From contig CAMDDL010000002.1 of NCBI GenBank assembly GCA_945891505.1, positions 105,029-169,028 on the forward strand: a stretch of DNA of 64,000 nt. The letters are read 5' to 3'. Source of the DNA: Maricaulis salignorans. Its GTDB lineage: Bacteria; Pseudomonadota; Alphaproteobacteria; Caulobacterales; Aquidulcibacteraceae. The position numbers were made by a program, and so were the translations under genes. The notes beneath the pieces were generated by a model, which saw only the letters and a list, made by a program, of their open reading frames with translations, was not told where the DNA came from and ran no database searches. Shown here one piece after another: positions 28,270 through 36,488 of the stretch (position 1 is its first letter; every line of letters begins with the position of its first letter).

Positions 28270-28387
28270 TTTTGCCACCCGTACGGGCTAGGCGACCCTG
28301 GGGATACACACGCATGGACATAGGCTTTTAAAGGTGGGAGGTTTAACACCTGAGGCAGGCATCACGCCTCGGACGAAGGGCACAAGT

Positions 28388-28756
28388 ATGTTAGTACGAT
28401 TGGCATTGAGCATTTGCCTGACAGCAAGTATTTTTACGCCTGTTTACGCGACTGAAGGTCATACTCAAAGGCAAGCAGTTGAGAGGGGTCGCACTTTGGC
28501 AGAAACCCATTGCGCCTCTTGCCATGCCATCGGCAAGAAAGGCCAAAGCCCAAATCCGAAGGCCCCACGCTTTGCTACTTTGGCGCAACTTTATCCGCTT
28601 GATAATTTGGCAGAAGCATTCAGCGAGGGCATTCTAGTAGGCCACGGCCCTATGCCTGAGTTCCAGTTTGAGCCCGATCAAATTGATGGGCTAATTGCCT
28701 ATCTAAGAAGCATACAGAGCCCAAGAAAAAGGGCGAAGAAACGCGTTGTAAATTGA
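28388..28756 (+). CDS. Small exported c-type cytochrome
   Basis: A 122-residue protein with a signal peptide cut near VYA-TEG (residue 21) and a single heme site CASCH at 42-46. The likely axial methionine is M89 in GHGPMPEF. The C-terminus has the usual LIAYLRSI helix of class I cytochrome c and a basic tail. It should carry electrons in the periplasm. Its partner is unknown, as no oxidase genes are adjacent. The ATG at 28388 follows GAAGGG; upstream in-frame codons lack these features. It lies about 100 bases before clpB on the same strand. Confidence 0.88.
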   Translation: MLVRLALSICLTASIFTPVYATEGHTQRQAVERGRTLAETHCASCHAIGKKGQSPNPKAPRFATLAQLYPLDNLAEAFSEGILVGHGPMPEFQFEPDQIDGLIAYLRSIQSPRKRAKKRVVN

Positions 28757-28857
28757 GTTGGCCTGCCCCTTGTGTTGCCCAAAGGCCACACCTAACTGAA
28801 GGGGCAACGATCCTAGTTTCTAGGTCTCCCCTGTTTTTAACTTTAGGCTTTGCGACG

Positions 28858-31476
28858 ATGAACCTAGATAAATTCACCGAACGTGCCCGCGCCATTGTCC
28901 AAGCCGGGCAAATGGAAGCGATTAAGCGCAAGCACCAATATTTCACGCCGGAGCATTTGCTAAAGGCGTTACTCGATGATGACAAACAACTGGCGGCTGG
29001 CTTAATCCGGTCTGCCGGTGGGCGGCCCGATGAAGCCAAATTGGCCACCGATGTCGCAGTAGCAGGCCTGCCAGTTGTCGAAGGCGGCGAAGATAAAATC
29101 TATATGCCGCCGGAGACCGCCCGGATTTTGCAGGGTGCTGAGGATGCCGCCGGTAAGGCGGGCGACAGTTTCGTTGCCGCTGAGTGGCTCCTGTTGGCGA
29201 TCTCAACTGCTCGCACAACCAAAGCGGCTGAAGCGTTGAAGGCAGCGGGTGTCACACCGACCTCGCTGAACTCTGCTATCGGCATGATGCGCAGCGGTCG
29301 AACAGCCGACACCGCCAATGCAGACGATAATTATGAGGCACTGAAAAAGTATGCGCGCGATTTAACTCAAGCTGCGCGCGACGGAAAGCTCGACCCCGTG
29401 ATAGGTCGCGATGATGAAATCCGCCGCTGTGTCCAAGTTTTGTCTCGGCGGACCAAGAACAATCCAGTCGTGATCGGGGAGCCCGGCGTAGGCAAAACTG
29501 CCATTGCAGAGGGCTTAGCCTTGCGCATGGTCAATGGCGACGTGCCTGAGAGCCTGAAAAACAAGAAACTCATGAGCTTGGATATGGGTGCTTTGATCGC
29601 CGGCGCTAAGTTCCGTGGCGAGTTTGAGGAACGTCTCAAAGCCGTCTTGAGCGAAGTTGAAGCTGCCAATGGCGGAATCGTGCTGTTCATTGATGAGATG
29701 CACACCCTGGTAGGGGCCGGCAAATCGGAAGGTTCGATGGACGCGTCCAATCTGTTGAAACCCGCCCTATCACGCGGCCAATTGCGCTGTATCGGGGCAA
29801 CCACGCTGGATGAGTACCGCAAGCATGTCGAGAAAGACCCTGCCCTTGCCCGGCGGTTCCAGCCTGTATTTGTCGACGAGCCTAGCGTTGAGGACACCAT
29901 ATCTATTCTGCGCGGTTTGAAAGAGAAATACGAGGTCCATCATGGGGTTCGTATCTCGGATGCTGCGATTGTCGCTGCGGCGACATTGTCGAAACGCTAT
30001 ATCGCCGATCGCTTCTTGCCGGACAAAGCCATCGACTTGATGGATGAAGCGTCGGCACGTTTGCGCATGCAAGTCGACAGTAAGCCTGAAGAATTGGATG
30101 AAATCGACCGCAGGCTCATGCAATTGCGGATTGAAGCCTCTGCGCTAGGCAAAGAAAAAGATCCTGCATCCATCGAACGGCTAGAGCGGTTGGAGGACGA
30201 GATCGAAACCCTGCAGGCCAAGTCCGACGATATGAGCGAAACTTGGCGGCTCGAGAAAGCCAAGCTGGCTGATTCCACCAAGCTGAAAGAAGAGCTCGAA
30301 AAGCTCAATCTGGAATTGGCCGATGCGACCCGCCGGGGCGATTACGCCAAAGCAGGTGAACTTCAATATGGCACCATTCCCAATCTGGAAAAGGCCTTGA
30401 AAGAGGCCGAGACCAGCGGCGAAAGCATGGTGCATGAAGTGGTCGATGCCGAACAAATCGCCGCTGTCGTGGCCCGCTGGACGGGTGTGCCCGTAGAACG
30501 CATGCTAGAGGGCGAGCGCGAGAAATTGCTGGCTATGGAAGACGCTTTGCGCGCTCGCGTGGTTGGTCAGGAAGAGGCGCTTGAGGCCGTTTCTGATGCG
30601 GTTCGCCGATCGCGCGCGGGTCTGCAGGACCCCAATAAACCGATTGGCTCTTTCCTCTTCCTCGGTCCCACCGGGGTCGGCAAGACCGAACTTACCAAGG
30701 CTTTGGCGGAGTTCTTGTTTGACGATGATAGCGCGGTCACCCGCATCGATATGTCGGAATACATGGAAAAACACTCCGTCAGCCGTCTAATTGGCGCCCC
30801 TCCCGGCTATGTGGGCTATGACGAAGGCGGGGCCTTAACCGAGGCCGTGCGGCGCAGACCCTATCAAGTTGTGCTATTTGATGAAGTTGAAAAAGCGCAC
30901 CCGGATGTGTTCAATGTCCTCTTGCAAGTGCTGGATGATGGCCGCCTAACTGACGGCCAAGGCCGGACGGTGGACTTCAAGAATGTCATCCTTGTCATGA
31001 CGTCCAATCTGGGTAGCCAGTATCTGGCGGAGCAGAATGACGGCGAAGATGTTGAGCTTGTGCGACCAATGGTGATGGAAGCCGTACGCGGCAATTTCCG
31101 CCCTGAGTTCATCAATCGGATCGACGAGATCATCCTATTCCGACGCTTAGGGCGGGCTGAGATGGACCGGATTGTACCGATCCAATTGCGCCGTTTGGAG
31201 GCGCTTTTGGCTTCCCGCGACATCAAAATCACGCTGGATGATGCAGCGAAAACCTGGTTGGCAGACAAAGGTTATGAACCTGCTTACGGGGCTCGCCCCT
31301 TAAAGCGGGTTATCCAAAAGGATGTGCAAGACCCGCTAGCTCGCCTAATTCTGTCAGGCGCGATCAAGGACGGCGAAACTGTCGCCGTGACCGCTCAATC
31401 CGGCAGCGATGAGCTGAGCTTCAATGGCTTCACTGGGCAAAACGATAGTCCGCCCAAGGGGATTATTGTCAACTAA
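28858..31476 (+). CDS. clpB: ATP-dependent chaperone ClpB
   Basis: An 872-residue AAA+ disaggregase that, with DnaK, rescues aggregated proteins after heat stress. The N-terminal Clp_N domain starts [15 protein letters not shown]. The first ATPase has Walker [14 protein letters not shown] and Walker [16 protein letters not shown] coiled-coil middle domain covers about 400-530, and this distinguishes ClpB from ClpA. The second ATPase has [13 protein letters not shown] and [16 protein letters not shown] chose the ATG at 58 bases into line 28801 (28858), where family similarity begins; the frame is open upstream. A heat-shock promoter was looked for but not convincingly found. Confidence 0.97.
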   Translation: MNLDKFTERARAIVQAGQMEAIKRKHQYFTPEHLLKALLDDDKQLAAGLIRSAGGRPDEAKLATDVAVAGLPVVEGGEDKIYMPPETARILQGAEDAAGKAGDSFVAAEWLLLAISTARTTKAAEALKAAGVTPTSLNSAIGMMRSGRTADTANADDNYEALKKYARDLTQAARDGKLDPVIGRDDEIRRCVQVLSRRTKNNPVVIGEPGVGKTAIAEGLALRMVNGDVPESLKNKKLMSLDMGALIAGAKFRGEFEERLKAVLSEVEAANGGIVLFIDEMHTLVGAGKSEGSMDASNLLKPALSRGQLRCIGATTLDEYRKHVEKDPALARRFQPVFVDEPSVEDTISILRGLKEKYEVHHGVRISDAAIVAAATLSKRYIADRFLPDKAIDLMDEASARLRMQVDSKPEELDEIDRRLMQLRIEASALGKEKDPASIERLERLEDEIETLQAKSDDMSETWRLEKAKLADSTKLKEELEKLNLELADATRRGDYAKAGELQYGTIPNLEKALKEAETSGESMVHEVVDAEQIAAVVARWTGVPVERMLEGEREKLLAMEDALRARVVGQEEALEAVSDAVRRSRAGLQDPNKPIGSFLFLGPTGVGKTELTKALAEFLFDDDSAVTRIDMSEYMEKHSVSRLIGAPPGYVGYDEGGALTEAVRRRPYQVVLFDEVEKAHPDVFNVLLQVLDDGRLTDGQGRTVDFKNVILVMTSNLGSQYLAEQNDGEDVELVRPMVMEAVRGNFRPEFINRIDEIILFRRLGRAEMDRIVPIQLRRLEALLASRDIKITLDDAAKTWLADKGYEPAYGARPLKRVIQKDVQDPLARLILSGAIKDGETVAVTAQSGSDELSFNGFTGQNDSPPKGIIVN

Positions 31477-31492
31477 ATTATTGAAAATGTTT

Positions 31493-31519
31493 GGTTCGGG
31501 TCAGCTAACGGCCCGAACC
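31493..31519. terminator. Possible hairpin terminator between clpB and the convergent orphan gene
   Basis: GGTTCGGG at 31493-31500 pairs perfectly with CCCGAACC at 31512-31519 around an 11-base loop. It overlaps the 3' end of the leftward orphan gene and lies just after the clpB stop. Neither strand has a good U-run after the stem, so intrinsic termination is uncertain. Confidence 0.4.
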
Positions 31520-31947
31520 GGACTGATCCCAAAAGGCGGCTCGGGTGCTCTAGGGCTTTGGGTCGCACCCCACTTCCAACCGGCCTCTGCAAAGGCAAGT
31601 GCTGCGATCTTCGTCGTCTCAGTCATGTCGGGGCCGGGCTCAAAGCCCGCCAACCAACGCAGCGCTGCAACAAGTGCGTCTCCATCATCTGCCTGTGCAG
31701 CTGCCAAGGCGTTTAAGAGCGTCCGCTCATCTGGCGATGGCTCGAGGCTTCCCAATTCGCCAAGACGCAGTTTCCGGCCGGAGACCAATAGTAGGCTAGC
31801 CAGCTTCCGCATGGCGGCGCGTGCAGTCTCAACTCGCTCTGCCGTAACCGGGCAGCGGAACACCGACGGTCCGGCCGCGCGACGCATGGCGTGGAGCGCA
31901 AGTTGCGCGCCAGCTTCAAGACCATGCGTTGGCTGTGAATGGGGCAT
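31501..31947 (-). CDS. Uncharacterised 148-residue protein
   Basis: A mostly helical protein starting MPHSQPTHGLEAGAQLALHAMRRA. A central AARAAMRKLASLLLVSGRKLRL-type segment is hydrophobic and basic. A cysteine occurs in VFRCPVT. There is no signal peptide, clear membrane helix or known motif. The gene converges with clpB and diverges from the FlaEY-like gene. The competing open frame on the other strand has no recognisable features, and the base composition of this frame fits its neighbours. I do not recognise the family. Confidence 0.5.
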   Translation of the reverse strand: MPHSQPTHGLEAGAQLALHAMRRAAGPSVFRCPVTAERVETARAAMRKLASLLLVSGRKLRLGELGSLEPSPDERTLLNALAAAQADDGDALVAALRWLAGFEPGPDMTETTKIAALAFAEAGWKWGATQSPRAPEPPFGISPVRAVS

Positions 31948-32160
31948 GCCCTCACTATATGCGAATTATTCTCAAATACAAGCGAAATTGGGACCTATGG
32001 TTCGACTAAATTGCGATCTCTTATCGCCGAGTTGAACACCGCTCTCGCCCCAAAGCCAACGTGAAAAATTAAGGCCATTGCAACCTTTTTGGGCCATCCT
32101 AAGGACTTAAAAATGCTCACAAAATTGAGTTTTCGTGTGGCAAACTAAGGATAAGGATCG

Positions 32161-34824
32161 GTGGCTATCAATGCCAGTGTCATTAGTCTGTTGAATTCAG
32201 GCGGGTTTTCCAACTCGTCGGTGCAGTCTTTTGACTTGTCGGCTTTGACCAATACCGCCACCGCGACGCGCACGGGCCCACCAACACAGCGTGACATTGC
32301 ACGGATGGCTCCTTGGGATTCCCGCGCGAAGCCTCCAACGCTGTCGCAATTGGCCACTGATGCGCTGCGCTCTAGCCGTTTGGTCAATACCAGTCTTGGG
32401 TCAGGTGCAGGATCCGCGGTCACCGACCCAAATGACAAGAGCCTGTTCATCATCCATAATGGCGTCCAAAAGCTGCAAGCCTTGGCCGATGCCGCGGCCA
32501 AGGATGGGCTTAGCGCCGACACCCGCAAACGCCTGCAGGATCGCCTGACAAAGGGCATCGATGAGCTCAACGCCTATATTGAAACGACCAAGCTCGACGG
32601 CGCCTTTCTGATCGGTGGTCGCCGCTTGGCACGCCACGAAGGCGAAGGCATTCCCAAGGGCCTGTTGCAATATGACACCAAGCCGTTGGTCAATGGCGAT
32701 TTGACGGCGGTCCCAGAGGGCTTTTTAGGTGACAGGCGATTCACTCTGAAAGTCACCAAAGCTGGTGTCACGACAAACTTCGACATCAATTTGTCTGAAA
32801 TGGGCTCGACCGAACGCAACATCGGCAATGTAACGAATTTCATCAACAGTAAGCTCGGAACCGCAGGCTTTGAGAGCCGGTTCTCTCGTGTTGAAACCAC
32901 TGTTCCTGCCACCACAAAGGGTGGAACAGCCACGGTTCAACAGCGGATGCGGATCACCACAAACTCGCTAGAAACGCTCTCCTTTGAAGCCGCTATAGGC
33001 GATACTAAGCCAGCCCTCTATGTTGCAGGCGGCAAGAAAATCGATAGTGCCACCCAAAGCGTGGTTAGCAAGATGACAAGTCTTGAGGGCACGGACAATC
33101 TAGCTTCCTTTACTTCGGACATCTCTGCGGTCAAGGGCTCCACCGTTGGCGCGCGTGCCTCAGTCGTTGGTTCTGATGGCTCACTCTACGTAATTGCCGA
33201 TGCGACTGGCAAAGTGAATGGCCAAACGCCTAAGGACAAGAGCGACGTCGTCTTAATGAAATATGACACGACGGGCCAAATCGTTTGGACGCGGGCGCTA
33301 GGGTCTGCGGCTCCTGCTCAAGGTTTCTCGCTGGCCATTGGCGCAGATGGGACTTTGGCAGTTGCTGGTTCTGTCAACGGTCGCGCCGATACCGCCACCA
33401 GTACAACAGGCAATGGACTGGATTCATTTGTAGCCGCTTTTGATTCTGAAGGCCGGGACAAATGGTATCACCAACAAGGGGCCAACGGCAGCGACAATGC
33501 TACCCACGTGCAAGTGGGTGCCGATGGCAGCGTCTTTGTGATGGGGACGACGACCAATAGTTATGGCGGGGCGACTGCTTTAGGCGGGAAAGACGTTTAT
33601 CTGCAGGCCTTTAATGCAGCTGGTACGGTTCGTTTCACCCAGGCCCTTGGCACCACTGGCGATGACACACCTGCAGGCTTGGCGATTGCCAATGGCCAAG
33701 CGGTTGCGGTCTGGAATGAGAGCGGCGGTGCTCGCTTTGGCAAGTTTGACGCTTTGACCGGTGCGGCCAGTGGTGCGACCAATGATCTCGCGGCGACCAA
33801 TTTAAGCGCCGTGACGCTGGTAGCATCGGACTCCAGCGGCCGGATCTATCTTGCAGGCCGGACGGCTACCAATTCAGCTGCGAACAAATTAGTCGGCATG
33901 GACATCAGTTCTGAAACCGTGCTGTTCCAGACCCAAACAGCGGGCGAGCCCATTCGCGCCTTGACCGCCGCGGGCGACCAAGTAGCCTATGCGACAGAGA
34001 CCGTCACCGTGACACCGGCCAATGGCTCCACCCCTGCGAGCACAGCGCGCGAAAGCTCTATCGTTGGGCTGGACGGCGACACCGGGGTTCAGGCATTTAA
34101 CCGCACTGCACCCCAATTGGTTGATGCCCCAATTTCCATCGCCTTAGCACCGACTGTTTCCCAGAGTCTCGACTCTATGGGCATTCCGCAAGGCACTTTG
34201 AGCTTTGGCATTTCTGATGCCCTGACGGATCGTACTGGCCTTCGAACCGGCGACCAATTCAGCGTCATTGTGAATGGCGGCAGCGAAAAGAAAATCACGA
34301 TCGCCCAAGGCGAGACGATGCGAACCTTAGCGGCTAAACTAAACCGTGTCCTGATGCGGGACGGAACCGCAGAGGCCCGTTCGCTTAAAGGTGTTGAGAG
34401 CCTCGTCATCACACCAAAAGCCGGTGACCGGATCGAATTGAAGGCCACAGAGGGGGTTGCCGACGCGCTAACCCAATTGGGCCTTGAACCAGGTGTGGCC
34501 GTTCCGCGGCCGGCCCCTAAAAAGCCCGGCACCAAGTCGGTCTCGGATCCACCGCCAATCATTGCCTTGGAGATGCCCTTAGAAGGCGATGTCTCCGACA
34601 AGACTAAGGCAAAATCGTTGGCGGATTCGCTCGATGGCGTGCTTCGGCGGTTAAGGATTGGCTATCGGGAAATCTCATCCGACCCAACCCAAGTGGAATT
34701 GCGCAAGCAAAATGCAGCCAAAGCTGCTCAAAAGGCAGGTGGCAGCGCGGCGGGTGTGGCCTACTACAACCGTCAGACCGCTTTAGGTCAAGACGCGCTG
34801 CGTCGCCTTGGCGTTGTTGCTTAA
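32161..34824 (+). CDS. Large FlaEY-like protein with a beta-propeller-type repeat region
   Basis: An 887-residue protein starting at a GTG (AAGGAT lies just upstream). There is no signal peptide. The N-terminal third is helical, with LQDRLTKGIDELNAYI and later NIGNVTNFINSKLG, and has a flagellin-like Ala/Ser/Asn/Thr-rich composition. Residues about 330-650 contain repeats such as DVVLMKYDTTGQIVWTRALG and VAGSVNG, which read as SBBP/PQQ-like propeller blades. The C-terminal part is rich in Lys, Ala and Pro. The architecture and composition recall the Caulobacter flagellar regulatory protein FlaEY, needed for normal flagellin assembly. I make that identification from memory and it is tentative. 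No other flagellar gene is adjacent. Confidence 0.55.
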   Translation: MAINASVISLLNSGGFSNSSVQSFDLSALTNTATATRTGPPTQRDIARMAPWDSRAKPPTLSQLATDALRSSRLVNTSLGSGAGSAVTDPNDKSLFIIHNGVQKLQALADAAAKDGLSADTRKRLQDRLTKGIDELNAYIETTKLDGAFLIGGRRLARHEGEGIPKGLLQYDTKPLVNGDLTAVPEGFLGDRRFTLKVTKAGVTTNFDINLSEMGSTERNIGNVTNFINSKLGTAGFESRFSRVETTVPATTKGGTATVQQRMRITTNSLETLSFEAAIGDTKPALYVAGGKKIDSATQSVVSKMTSLEGTDNLASFTSDISAVKGSTVGARASVVGSDGSLYVIADATGKVNGQTPKDKSDVVLMKYDTTGQIVWTRALGSAAPAQGFSLAIGADGTLAVAGSVNGRADTATSTTGNGLDSFVAAFDSEGRDKWYHQQGANGSDNATHVQVGADGSVFVMGTTTNSYGGATALGGKDVYLQAFNAAGTVRFTQALGTTGDDTPAGLAIANGQAVAVWNESGGARFGKFDALTGAASGATNDLAATNLSAVTLVASDSSGRIYLAGRTATNSAANKLVGMDISSETVLFQTQTAGEPIRALTAAGDQVAYATETVTVTPANGSTPASTARESSIVGLDGDTGVQAFNRTAPQLVDAPISIALAPTVSQSLDSMGIPQGTLSFGISDALTDRTGLRTGDQFSVIVNGGSEKKITIAQGETMRTLAAKLNRVLMRDGTAEARSLKGVESLVITPKAGDRIELKATEGVADALTQLGLEPGVAVPRPAPKKPGTKSVSDPPPIIALEMPLEGDVSDKTKAKSLADSLDGVLRRLRIGYREISSDPTQVELRKQNAAKAAQKAGGSAAGVAYYNRQTALGQDALRRLGVVA

Positions 34825-34924
34825 ACAGATAATTACCAGACCAAAATAATGAAAAGCTGATTTAAGCTTGCATCTGGGCCCGCAGCCTCTAAACAAAAGA
34901 TATATCTTATGGGGAGCGGCGGCC

Positions 34925-35551
34925 ATGTGTCAGTCTGTGAAAGGACTCTTTCTTTCAGGCATCCTAGCAGCCGGTTTGGGGCTTGGCTTTGCAGTAGCAC
35001 AACAGGCTGCGCCGACTGGCCTAGGCACAGAGCCGGCCAAAGACCCTACCAAGATTGCAACGCCAGTTGAGCGAGTGCCCATAGATATCCGCCGCACCAC
35101 CATCATTGTTCGGGATATGGAAACGTCGCTCAAGCTCTACCGCGATGGTTTGGGCATGCGGGTCAATTATGATGAGCGTATGAATGTCTCCAGCCCTGCC
35201 TTTGCCCAAGGTGGGCCACCACGGCCGATACGATTGGTTTTGTTGAATGCCAATGATCCTTGGATCGGCTGGATCGGCCTAATCCAATACACAGATCGCC
35301 CCGATCACCCAAAGGTCGATCAGCCCAAAGTATTGGGACCGGGCAGCCATATTATGGTTGCAGCGGTGGCTGACGCACAAAAGGCCTGTGATGCGGCCAA
35401 GCTTGCACCGGGTGTGCGCATGGTGGTGGAACCAAAAATCTCGGTCTATCCACCTCGCATCCTCGGTGCGCCCCCAATCCGTGTTTTGGGTTGTCAGTTC
35501 TTTGATGCCGATGGCGCTTATCTTGAACTCAATCAGACTTTGCCGCAGTAA
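34925..35551 (+). CDS. Exported VOC-fold (glyoxalase/dioxygenase superfamily) protein
   Basis: A 208-residue protein with a signal peptide (MCQSVKGLFLSG to FAVAQQAA). One vicinal-oxygen-chelate domain of two beta-alpha-beta units follows, starting IRRTTIIVRDMETSLKLYRDGLGM and ending FFDADGAYLELNQT. The terminal Glu in YLELNQ fits a VOC metal ligand. Most VOC proteins are cytoplasmic, so an exported one is less common. The ATG at 34925 has GGGGAG 8 bases before it; the open frame upstream has no such support. The substrate is unknown. Confidence 0.78.
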   Translation: MCQSVKGLFLSGILAAGLGLGFAVAQQAAPTGLGTEPAKDPTKIATPVERVPIDIRRTTIIVRDMETSLKLYRDGLGMRVNYDERMNVSSPAFAQGGPPRPIRLVLLNANDPWIGWIGLIQYTDRPDHPKVDQPKVLGPGSHIMVAAVADAQKACDAAKLAPGVRMVVEPKISVYPPRILGAPPIRVLGCQFFDADGAYLELNQTLPQ

Positions 35552-35629
35552 AGCCTGAGTAAAGGGACTGGCTTAGTAGCAATTGGCCCAGAGCCTGCAA
35601 GGTTTAGCGCAACAACAGAGTGAGTGACT

Positions 35630-36049
35630 ATGCGTGCCAATTTGATCCTTGTTTCGCTTTTGGCGGGGTGGAGCTTGCAAGCTTTCGCTCAACCAAGTCC
35701 GCAACAAACCACACCGCAACCCCAATCAACGCAAGTACAGGCCGTAAAAGGGGACGAACCTGCTGTGCTCGCGCGCCTCGAAGACTCGCTGTTGTGTGCT
35801 GCGGCAATCCAAGTCACGGCCATGGCCGCCCCTTCTTGGGCACGCGAACCAGGCGTTAGCGACAGCAGCAACCGCTGGCTGGCAGAGGTCTATTCCGCGG
35901 CAGAGGCATATGGCATTTCGAGCGATAAAGTACCTCACCTTGTTCAGGGCGAGATGGAACGGCAACTTCAAGAGGCTACCATGAAACCAGAAGCTTTATC
36001 TCGGCGTGCCTTTAACTGCGCAGCCAGCCCGCCAACCCCCTCCCGCTGA
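35630..36049 (+). CDS. Small exported protein of unknown function
   Basis: A 139-residue protein with a signal peptide ending QAFAQ (about residue 21). A Gln/Pro/Thr-rich stretch follows, then a helical domain with cysteines at LLCAAAI and AFNCAAS that could form a disulfide. It lies 78 bases after the exported VOC gene on the same strand. No family was recognised. Confidence 0.6.
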   Translation: MRANLILVSLLAGWSLQAFAQPSPQQTTPQPQSTQVQAVKGDEPAVLARLEDSLLCAAAIQVTAMAAPSWAREPGVSDSSNRWLAEVYSAAEAYGISSDKVPHLVQGEMERQLQEATMKPEALSRRAFNCAASPPTPSR

Positions 36050-36084
36050 TGGATTTTGAGGCCAGCTAAGGCTAAAATAGCTTT

Positions 36085-36282
36085 ATGGTTGAGATCATCA
36101 ATTTAAGACAAGCCCGGAAAGCCAAAACACGCGCTGAGCACAGCGCCAATGGCGACGCCAATCGTGTGGCCTTCGGTCGCACGAAACTAGAAAAGCTTGC
36201 CACAGAAAAGGCCAAAAATCAGACCAAGACCCGCCTAGATGGACATTTCCTGTCCAAGGCCACAGATCATGAGCTTGATTAA
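36085..36282 (+). CDS. DUF4169 family small protein
   Basis: A 65-residue highly basic, helical protein. The start MVEIINLRQARKAKTRAE and the segment NRVAFGRTKLEK are the DUF4169 pattern. This family is found mainly in alphaproteobacteria and is commonly next to a ribbon-helix-helix gene, as here; the two reading frames overlap by 14 bases. No function has been assigned. Confidence 0.8.
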   Translation: MVEIINLRQARKAKTRAEHSANGDANRVAFGRTKLEKLATEKAKNQTKTRLDGHFLSKATDHELD

Positions 36283-36484
36283 GCGATCGGTATCTCTTGA
36301 AGGACACGCAACAAGCGTTGCGCTGGAGGCTGAATTCTGGGCCGCGCTCGAAGCGAATGCGCGTCGACGCCGCTTGTCACTCTCTGGGTTAATCGGCGAG
36401 ATTGACAGCCAACGAGGCGACCGGCCCCTAGCAAGCGCCCTACGGGTGTGGGCGCTTTTGCATCAAGGCTTGCCGGAAGGCTGA
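36269..36484 (+). CDS. Ribbon-helix-helix domain protein (RHH_4 type)
   Basis: A 71-residue protein starting MSLIKRSVSLEGHATSVALE, then EFWAALEANARRRRLSLSGLIGEID and PLASALRVWALL. This is the pattern of the RHH_4 family of small proteins that resemble Arc/MetJ DNA-binding dimers. The ATG at 36269 lies inside the end of the DUF4169 gene, implying coupled translation. It may bind DNA and regulate its own operon, but no operator was identified. Confidence 0.8.
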   Translation: MSLIKRSVSLEGHATSVALEAEFWAALEANARRRRLSLSGLIGEIDSQRGDRPLASALRVWALLHQGLPEG

Positions 36485-36488
36485 ACCC

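Noticed and set aside
28769..28797. Possible sigma-32 (heat-shock) promoter before clpB
   Set aside because: A CTTG and a CCTAACT occur with roughly suitable spacing, but neither box is close enough to the known heat-shock consensus to claim.
31424..32035. Plus-strand open frame of 203 codons over the orphan gene
   Set aside because: Its start lies inside the clpB end, the product has no recognisable features, and the minus-strand frame has better composition and a better placed start.
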